From positions 1-26,706 of the forward strand of contig CAKSLQ010000017.1 in the NCBI GenBank assembly GCA_934467415.1: a stretch of DNA of 26,706 bases, in the 5' to 3' direction. A program made the position numbers and the translations under genes. The stretch is from an uncultured Eubacteriales bacterium. Its GTDB lineage: Bacteria; Bacillota; Clostridia; Oscillospirales; CAG-272. Positions within the stretch are counted from its first letter, which is position 1, and the number at the start of each line of letters is the position of its first letter. A model generated the notes under the pieces. The model did no database searches, was not told the DNA's origin, and was given only the letters and a program-made list of their open reading frames with translations. Of this stretch, positions 21,377-26,706 are shown piece after piece.

Positions 21377-23494
21377 TCACTGCGCAAAATCAAATTTTGC
21401 CTGTGCCCCCTCAAGCCGCAGCACCGCGTCGAACGTCCTGCCGGTGCGCGGGGAGACAAAGCCCTGAATCTTGGCGGTTCTGCCCGTGGTCGCGAGCAGG
21501 CGGATGTTCTCCTTGGAGATCACCCGGCCGCAGATCACGCGGCTGACCGTAAACCGGCAGCCCTCTTTGTAGCCGCTGCATCCGTAGCCGAGCTTCGTGC
21601 GCCGGATCGTGCCGCCGCAGAGCGGGCAGGGGCAGATCTCGTCGCCGAGAAAGCCGTCGTCCGCATCGGTCTCGGGCGGCAGGGCCTTCTTCTCGAAGAC
21701 CTCGCCGATCTCCTGTTCGGCCAGCGCCACGCCGTCGCGCACCGCCATCTGCCCGTGAAAAATCTTTTTCAGCGCGCGGCCGAGCTCGCTCGTCTTGTAC
21801 TTGTCCATCGAGATGCCCATGCGCGAGAGCGATTCGATCAGAAACTCGCCGTCCGGCAGAATGCGGTAGACATCCTTTTTCAGCTCGATGTAACCGCTGT
21901 TTCTCGCGTTGTCGATGATGCCCGTGCGCGTCGCCTCCGTGCCGAGCTCCAGCCCCTCGAAGATGGCGCGGTAGTCCTCGTCGTCGTTCTCGTCGTCCGA
22001 GGCCTTCACGTCCTTTGCCGCCGCCTTTTCCTCCTTGAACGGGTTTTTCAGGTAGTTGTTCAGCGTCTCGATCGTGTAGTGCTTCGGCGGCGCGGTCTCG
22101 CGCTCGACCGGGGCAAAGTCGATGTTGACCTTGTCTCCTTTGGAAAGCGGCGGGAGCACCTTGTCCTTTGCCGTGTAGTCGTCGTATTTCGTCCAGCCCG
22201 GCTCGACGATGACCGTGCCTTTCAGCAGAAAATCCTCATAATTCCCGACGGCGATGCCGATCTCGGTCTTTTCCGCTCTGCATTCCTCGGCGCAGAAGAC
22301 GGCGACAAAACGGCGGAACACCGTGGAGTACACCTTGCGCTCGGTCTCGGAAAGCGCACCCTTGTCGGGGATCTTGTAGGTCGGCGTCAGCGCCGAGTGC
22401 GACTCGATCTTGCTGTCGTCGAAGATGGTCTTCTTGTTCTTGAATTCGACGGGATAGCCGATGCCCTTGACGGTTTCGAGAATCTTTTTCACCTTGCCTG
22501 CCTCGGCGGTGGCAAGGTACTCGGAGTTGGTACGCGGATAGGTCAGATAGCCGCGCTCGTACAGGCTCTGCACGATCTCGAGGCTCTCCGCCATCGACAT
22601 CTTGTACTTTTTGCCGAGCACGTTTTGCAGCTTGGAGAGGGAATAGAGCTTGCCCGGCTTGATCTCGTCCTTCTTGCGCTTGACCGAGGTCACCACGGCC
22701 CCTGCCGCGTTGTACGCGGCGGCGGCCGCCTCGGCGCGCGCCCGCTCGGCGGCGGGGAACTTCTCTTTGCCGACAAGCTCCACCGCGGCGCCGTTTGTCT
22801 CGGCGGCCGAGCGCAGCGCGTAGTAGGTCTCGGGCTTGAAGTCGCGGATGGCGCAGTCGCGGTCGTAGATCGCCTTGACGATCGGCACGATCACGCGGCC
22901 GACGCGGAGCAGCTTGCCGGTTTTCAGCGTGGCGTAGCGCGTGAGGTTGACGCCGTAGAGCCAGTCGATGTAGGTGCGGGCAAAGCCCTCATTGGCGAGG
23001 CGGTCGTATTCGCCCTCGTCCTTCATGTCGGCAAGCGCCGCGCGCACGGTCTCGGGCGTCTGGTCGGGCAGCCAGAGGCGGACGAACCGCTTTTCGGCCT
23101 CCAGCGCGTGCATCACGCAGAGGCGGACGATGATCTCGCCCTCGCGGTCGGCGTCCCCCGCGTTGACGATGGTGTCCACGTCGGGACGGTTGCAGAGGTA
23201 TTTCAGCGTCTCGTACTGGCGGGCGACGCCGGGATCGACCGTGCCGTCCGCCTTCCGCCGCAGGGTGAAGCGGAACTCGTGCGGGAAGCAGGGCAGATTT
23301 CCGATCGTCCAGCGCGCCCCGGCAGGGACGTTTTCAAGGTAGTCCTCAATGTCGCAGAGCGAAAACAGGTGGCCGAACGCCCAGCTGATGAGCGTGCCCC
23401 CGCCCTCGAAATAGCCGTTCCGCTTCTGCATGCCGCCGACCGCGGCGGCAATGTTGCGTGCAAGGCTCGGCTTTTCGGCGATGATGAGCTGCAT
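21377..23494 (-). CDS. topB: DNA topoisomerase III (type IA)
   Basis: The 705-residue enzyme starts with IIAEKPSLARNIA (TOPRIM glutamate) and has DADREGE (114-120), GRVIVPIV, catalytic Tyr319 in TYPRTNSEY, and LGTEATRTGIID. A single C-terminal zinc ribbon is visible, CPCPLCGG...GYGCSGYKEGC. It relaxes negative supercoils and decatenates DNA through a 5'-phosphotyrosine. An acidic run (SDDENDDEDY) precedes the GTEATR block. GGGAGGG lies just ahead of the ATG at 23494. Length fits the shorter Clostridial TopB relatives, often chromosomal but also seen on integrative elements. It leads the minus-strand group from 23494. Confidence 0.94.
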   Translation of the reverse strand: MQLIIAEKPSLARNIAAAVGGMQKRNGYFEGGGTLISWAFGHLFSLCDIEDYLENVPAGARWTIGNLPCFPHEFRFTLRRKADGTVDPGVARQYETLKYLCNRPDVDTIVNAGDADREGEIIVRLCVMHALEAEKRFVRLWLPDQTPETVRAALADMKDEGEYDRLANEGFARTYIDWLYGVNLTRYATLKTGKLLRVGRVIVPIVKAIYDRDCAIRDFKPETYYALRSAAETNGAAVELVGKEKFPAAERARAEAAAAAYNAAGAVVTSVKRKKDEIKPGKLYSLSKLQNVLGKKYKMSMAESLEIVQSLYERGYLTYPRTNSEYLATAEAGKVKKILETVKGIGYPVEFKNKKTIFDDSKIESHSALTPTYKIPDKGALSETERKVYSTVFRRFVAVFCAEECRAEKTEIGIAVGNYEDFLLKGTVIVEPGWTKYDDYTAKDKVLPPLSKGDKVNIDFAPVERETAPPKHYTIETLNNYLKNPFKEEKAAAKDVKASDDENDDEDYRAIFEGLELGTEATRTGIIDNARNSGYIELKKDVYRILPDGEFLIESLSRMGISMDKYKTSELGRALKKIFHGQMAVRDGVALAEQEIGEVFEKKALPPETDADDGFLGDEICPCPLCGGTIRRTKLGYGCSGYKEGCRFTVSRVICGRVISKENIRLLATTGRTAKIQGFVSPRTGRTFDAVLRLEGAQAKFDFAQ

Positions 23495-23562
23495 TCGATC
23501 CCTCCCGTAGTTTTCGCAAAAACGGCGCGGATCTTTCACCGCACCGGACTGCTTTGAAAATC

Positions 23563-23591
23563 ATTATACCATAAAAACCACACTTTTGCAA
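23563..23591 (-). promoter_or_regulatory. sigma-A promoter of topB
   Basis: TTGCAA (23586-23591) and perfect TATAAT (23563-23568) with a 17-base spacer on the minus strand. The -35 lies seven bases from the -35 of the divergent gene. Confidence 0.8.
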
Positions 23592-23598
23592 CCGATTC

Positions 23599-23627
23599 TT
23601 GCATTGCAATTCGCCGCACGGTATGAT
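23599..23627 (+). promoter_or_regulatory. sigma-A promoter of the glycosidase-like gene
   Basis: TTGCAT (23599-23604) and TATGAT (23622-23627), 17-base spacer, 33 bases before the ATG. It diverges from the topB promoter. Confidence 0.72.
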
Positions 23628-23660
23628 AAATTAAAGAAAAGACACCGAAAGGACGAAATT

Positions 23661-25706
23661 ATGCTTTCAGTTTTTTATACCGGACGCGGCTTCTCGCTCT
23701 CGGGCGGCGCAGACGCCGCTTTGCATTTCGCACCCGCGAAGATCGAGCTTGGCGGCAAGGTCTGCACGCTGGACGCCGCCTGCGACGGCCACACCGTCGT
23801 CTCAACCGGGCACGGCCTCCGCGTGACCGACACGGTCGCCGACCTCGGCGGCGGGCTGTTCCGCCTCGACCGCGCGATCGAGAATGTCGGCGTGGGGACG
23901 CTCTGCTTCAAGGACATTCTCGAGATCCGCACGGCGTTTGCGCCGGCGAAGTACCTGATCCCCTGCGTCAATTATAACGGCAATCCGGGCTGCAAGCCCA
24001 ACACGCCGATGGGGCTTGCGCGGGACGGCGAGGCCTGGACGTTTGCCTATGACCGCACCGGCATCCCCGCCTGCACGCTCACCGAGGACAAGCGCTTCGG
24101 CGCGGCGCTGTTTGCAAGCGACTGCGACGAGAATTCGCTGCGCGCGTCTGCCTCGATGGAACGGTGCGCGGACGGCAGCTTCGCCCAGCGCATCATCCGC
24201 CCCGTGACCGAGGCACCCTACACCTATTCGGGCAAGGACATCCTGACCGAGCGCTACGACGAATACATCACGCTCACGCCGGGCGCGCACTTTGCCTCGA
24301 CCTCGTACGTTTTTGCCTGTGTGCCGATGTACGAGAACTATGCGGCGGCCAATCTGCTCGACTGCGCGGCGGACCTCTTCGACTTTGACCGCACGCCCGT
24401 GCTGACGCCGGAAAAAACCTGGGAGCTCGGCATCGACTATGCCAAGGCGCTGCTCTACGACTACGAGGGACACAAGCTCATCATCACGCACTTTGCGCCC
24501 CGCCTGTTCCGCTCGCAGCACGGCGCGGCGATCACGCCCGAGGAGATGGAGCGCCGCATGAAGGACCCGTACTATACCGAGCTCGGGCGCTTTGACGAGC
24601 GCTTCGAGATGGGCTGGGCGGATCAGGGGCTGCTCAATGCGCGTATGCTCGCCGTCGATGCGGCAAGGCGAGGCGACCGCGACCTGCTCGATACCGCGAT
24701 CGGCATCTTCGACGCCTGGGCGGAGAAGCAGCAGGAAAACGGGCTGCTCTATTCGCAGTTCCAACAGTATTACGTCAAGGAGACCTACGACTTTGCCACC
24801 CCCGATGTCTGCAACTTCGGCTGGGGCGCCGCCGAGATGGCGCGCATGTATGCCTTCCTCGCGGCGCAGGGCATCGACAAGCCCGCCTACAAGCGCTTTG
24901 CCGTGCGCCTGTGCGACTTCTTCGTCGAGCACTTCTCCGAGACATACGGCTTCGGCAAGTCCTGGACGCTGGACGGTCGGTGCGTGATGGAGAACGGCTC
25001 CATCGGCGGCTTTATGCTCACCGGGCTGATGGAGACCTACCGCATCACGGGCGATCGCCGCTATCTCGACACCGCCGCGCGCGCCAGCGACTTTTATTTT
25101 GCGCGCGACCTCGACAACTTCGTCTGCGCGGCGGGTGCGCTCGACTGCCAGAGTATCGACAAGGAGACGGCGTACCCGTTCATCACCTCGTCGCTGATGC
25201 TTTATGAAGAGACGAAGGACGCAAAATACCTCGATCGTGCGAAGAAGGCGGCGTACTATTTCTTCTCCTGGGCGTTCCACTTCGATGTGCTGTACGGTGC
25301 GGACAGCGAGTTTGTAAAGTACGGCTACCATACGAAGGGCGGCACGGCGATCTCCACCGAGCATCACGCCATCGACGCATGGGGCGCGGCGGCAGTCTCC
25401 GATTTTCTGCTGCTGGCAAAATACACGGGCGATGCCCGCTGGGCAAAGCGCGCGCACGCCATGTGGGCAAACGCCGTGCAGGGCGTCACCGCCTCGGCGG
25501 ACGAGCGCATCCACGGGCAGGCGCGTCCGCTCGGGTCGCAGAACGAGGGCTTCTTCCAGTGCCGCTGGACGAAATACCGCCCCACCTGCGAAGAGCGCGG
25601 GCATTACAACGACTGTCTCTGCGCCTGGTCGGGCGCGTACCGCATGATGGCGCTGGACAATCTCTCCCGCGTCCTCGGCGAGAAGGATTTCGCACTTCTG
25701 CGGTAA
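23661..25706 (+). CDS. six-hairpin glycosidase-like protein, family not recognised
   Basis: The 681-residue protein has no signal peptide and should be cytoplasmic. The first 230 residues are beta-rich; the rest is an alpha/alpha barrel with repeated helical hairpins carrying aromatic and acidic residues (MGWADQGLLNARML, NFGWGAAEMARMYAFL, NGSIGGFMLTGLMETY, AYPFITSSLMLYEETKD, HHAIDAWGAAAVSDFLL). This resembles six-hairpin glycosidases acting on oligosaccharides, but I cannot place it in a GH family and the catalytic acid is not identified. AAAGGA with seven bases of spacing sets the ATG at 23661. It is transcribed alone and followed by a terminator. Confidence 0.82.
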   Translation: MLSVFYTGRGFSLSGGADAALHFAPAKIELGGKVCTLDAACDGHTVVSTGHGLRVTDTVADLGGGLFRLDRAIENVGVGTLCFKDILEIRTAFAPAKYLIPCVNYNGNPGCKPNTPMGLARDGEAWTFAYDRTGIPACTLTEDKRFGAALFASDCDENSLRASASMERCADGSFAQRIIRPVTEAPYTYSGKDILTERYDEYITLTPGAHFASTSYVFACVPMYENYAAANLLDCAADLFDFDRTPVLTPEKTWELGIDYAKALLYDYEGHKLIITHFAPRLFRSQHGAAITPEEMERRMKDPYYTELGRFDERFEMGWADQGLLNARMLAVDAARRGDRDLLDTAIGIFDAWAEKQQENGLLYSQFQQYYVKETYDFATPDVCNFGWGAAEMARMYAFLAAQGIDKPAYKRFAVRLCDFFVEHFSETYGFGKSWTLDGRCVMENGSIGGFMLTGLMETYRITGDRRYLDTAARASDFYFARDLDNFVCAAGALDCQSIDKETAYPFITSSLMLYEETKDAKYLDRAKKAAYYFFSWAFHFDVLYGADSEFVKYGYHTKGGTAISTEHHAIDAWGAAAVSDFLLLAKYTGDARWAKRAHAMWANAVQGVTASADERIHGQARPLGSQNEGFFQCRWTKYRPTCEERGHYNDCLCAWSGAYRMMALDNLSRVLGEKDFALLR

Positions 25707-25732
25707 AGGAACCCGGCAAAAGCCGAACCTGC

Positions 25733-25763
25733 AAGAACACGGATCGCGGTCCGTGTTCTTTTT
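25733..25763 (+). terminator. terminator of the glycosidase-like gene
   Basis: AAGAACACGGA (25733-25743), six-base loop, TCCGTGTTCTT (25750-25760) and a T-run, 26 bases after the stop codon. Confidence 0.88.
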
Positions 25764-25797
25764 GCGCGTTCCCCCGCCGAATCCGGCGGAAGAACGG

Positions 25798-25826
25798 TTG
25801 ATTTTGTCGGCGTCGTGTGCTATAAT
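25798..25826 (+). promoter_or_regulatory. candidate promoter before the methyltransferase-like remnant
   Basis: TTGATT (25798-25803) and perfect TATAAT (25821-25826), 17-base spacer. A small hairpin GTGCAG/CTGCAC (25851-25865) lies in the leader. Confidence 0.65.
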
Positions 25827-25881
25827 TAACATAATGCGGAAAAACGGAATGTGCAGACGCTGCACGGGAAGCGGAGGACGT

Positions 25882-25986
25882 ATGAGCACCAATATTTCAA
25901 AACGGAAGCGGGACGATCTGCCGGAGAAGACCCATCGCGGTAAAATAGACCTCATCTATATTGATATAAAAAAACACCGAGATTGA
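25882..25986 (+). pseudogene. 34-codon ORF resembling a gutted type III DNA methyltransferase (mod)
   Basis: The ORF has GGAGG four bases before its ATG and a full promoter. It encodes MSTNISKRKRDDL at its N terminus, which recalls the start of Clostridial type III modification methyltransferases. GKIDLIYID near the C terminus recalls the segment just before their DPPY motif. In an intact gene these two parts should be separated by a hundred residues or more, and DPPY should follow. Here they nearly abut and end in IKKHRD-stop, so I read it as an internal deletion plus frame loss. From memory only; it could instead be an independent small protein. No restriction subunit is nearby. Confidence 0.4.
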
Positions 25987-26020
25987 TACAGTTTAGTTTT
26001 CCCTCCGCCGATTTTGCCGC

Positions 26021-26058
26021 TTGAGGGGTAAGTTGGCATTTGAGGGGGAAGTTGTGGA
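26021..26058 (+). repeat. two-copy tandem repeat, 19-base period
   Basis: TTGAGGGGTAAGTTG (26021-26035) and TTGAGGGGGAAGTTG (26040-26054) differ by one base. They lie between the methyltransferase-like remnant and the NUDIX gene, a 168-base stretch without a credible gene. Confidence 0.6.
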
Positions 26059-26110
26059 AGTCGGGGTGTCTCGGCTGTTTTTATCGGGAGAAATGTTCAT
26101 ACATCGCCGG

Positions 26111-26116
26111 TATAAT
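26111..26116 (+). promoter_or_regulatory. -10 element of the NUDIX gene
   Basis: A perfect TATAAT 39 bases before the start codon. No good -35 lies 16-18 bases upstream, so the promoter is only partly supported. Confidence 0.4.
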
Positions 26117-26154
26117 AGACGGCGAAAAAATTGAGTTTTTCGGAGGACATATGT

Positions 26155-26607
26155 ATGCGAGCACCTTTTCAAATATTAGCCATTCCGTATAGAGTGACGC
26201 CGGAATTGCAGTTTTGTGTGTTTCACCGTGCGGATATAGACCAGTACCAGTTTGTCGCCGGTGGTGGCGAAAATGATGATAAGCCTGTTGATGCAGCAAT
26301 TCGTGAGATTTGTGAAGAGACGTCAATCAACACAGATAGCGTAATACAACTCACGTCGATGGCTTATGTTCCCGCAAATGTGATAGCCCAAAGATATCGA
26401 AAACTCTGGCCAGAAGACACTTTTGTGATCCCGGAATATGCATTCGCTTTTGAGTGTAAAAAAGATGTTGTGCTTTCGGATGAGCATTCAGGATTTGAAT
26501 GGTTGAGCTATGATGATGCGATGCAACGGCTGACATGGGATTCAAATAAAACGGCTCTGTATGAACTGAACTGCCGCCTTCAATCTATGGACCAAAATGC
26601 GAGGTAA
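26155..26607 (+). CDS. NUDIX-domain hydrolase
   Basis: The 150-residue protein has the NUDIX fold: RAPFQILAIPYR strand, FVAGGGENDD, then the Nudix box GGGENDDKPVDAAIREICEETSI. The REIxEE core needed for metal binding is intact; the earlier glutamate is replaced by Asp and the later Gly by Ser. Family members hydrolyse nucleoside diphosphates linked to another group; the substrate is unknown, with a dATP-pyrophosphatase-like look. GGAGG lies eight bases before the ATG at 26155. An out-of-frame ATG at 26150 and an in-frame ATG at 26131 are less suitable. Codon use is visibly AT-richer than the genes to the left, suggesting recent acquisition. Confidence 0.85.
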   Translation: MRAPFQILAIPYRVTPELQFCVFHRADIDQYQFVAGGGENDDKPVDAAIREICEETSINTDSVIQLTSMAYVPANVIAQRYRKLWPEDTFVIPEYAFAFECKKDVVLSDEHSGFEWLSYDDAMQRLTWDSNKTALYELNCRLQSMDQNAR

Positions 26608-26612
26608 CCGCC

Positions 26613-26706
26613 ATAAAGCAAATCACAAACAAGGAATACGAAGAGTGGCAGAAATACAAAGCGGAGAAAGCGAAGGGCCACATCCTGCTGCCGGATACCG
26701 TCCGGT
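26613..26706 (+). CDS. partial hypothetical protein cut by the window end
   Basis: An open frame reads KQITNKEYEEWQKYKAEK and then AKGHILLPDTVR, charged and helical, running off the window. The codon before the first Lys is ATA at 26613, where a start would be expected: GAGGT (26601-26605) sits seven bases upstream and no ATG, GTG or TTG is in frame nearby. Either ATA is a rare start or the start codon is mutated. No function is suggested. It follows the NUDIX stop by five bases, so co-transcription is likely. Confidence 0.45.
   Translation, partial: MKQITNKEYEEWQKYKAEKAKGHILLPDTVR

Noticed and set aside
23802..25955. Open frame of 717 codons on the minus strand
   Set aside because: It is antisense to the glycosidase-like gene, crosses its terminator and a promoter, and shows no domain.
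1..26706. CRISPR arrays, transposases, integrases or phage genes
   Set aside because: No regularly spaced repeats and no such protein motifs were seen on either strand.

Overview
The window reads as a chromosomal stretch from a GC-rich, low-G+C-lineage-type Firmicute, most likely a gut Clostridia (Oscillospirales or a relative). This is inference from sequence style. Shine-Dalgarno sites are strong (GGAGG, AAGGAG) and promoters are textbook sigma-A with 17-base spacers. There is a canonical T-box riboswitch, lipoproteins with short lipoboxes, and tRNA genes with encoded CCA. Families typical of Clostridia are present (DUF362 ferredoxin-like protein, PflX-like radical SAM protein, TopB, Na/Pi-PhoU fusion). 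Coding density is high and most long antisense frames are GC-driven shadows.

Layout. (1) 91-2372, minus strand: a three-gene unit, DUF362 Fe-S protein, YgjP-like metallopeptidase and HD-domain nucleotidase, from one promoter. (2) 2376-6640, minus strand: a MarR regulator followed by two translationally coupled halves of a heterodimeric ABC exporter, with two palindromic operators just downstream of the -10. (3) 6659-9131, plus strand: a PflX-like radical SAM enzyme, an SGNH hydrolase and a YbaK-type deacylase. (4) 9174-9611: tRNA-Arg(TCT) and tRNA-His(GTG), a terminator, and an unusual 150-base-offset duplication that includes a copy of the tRNA-His 3' end. (5) 9653-11925: a secreted protein with SLH-like, SGNH esterase and beta-repeat regions. 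(6) 11957-15464: a tryptophan T-box, a 13-codon Trp-containing leader ORF and a TrpXYZ-type ABC importer, then palindromic repeats and a terminator. (7) 15506-17975: a polar amino acid ABC importer with its own promoter and terminator. (8) 17985-23591, minus strand: topB, an HD phosphohydrolase, a Na/Pi-PhoU transporter and an SDR. (9) 23599-25763: an unclassified six-hairpin glycosidase-like protein. (10) 25798-26706: an AT-richer, decayed-looking tail with a short ORF resembling a type III methyltransferase remnant, tandem repeats, a NUDIX gene and a cut-off hypothetical frame.

The most interesting system is the tryptophan uptake locus. A T-box whose specifier reads TGG is followed, after its terminator, by a well-translated mini-ORF (MTILTKRWRWRRR) with two Trp codons, and only then by the transporter genes. 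That arrangement suggests two successive tests of tRNA-Trp charging, one on transcription and one on leader-peptide translation. It is conceptually like the T-box plus rtpLP control of the anti-TRAP operon in Bacillus subtilis, but here it is placed on a transporter. Both amino acid importers also carry a GC-rich hairpin without a U-tract between the binding-protein gene and the permease gene.
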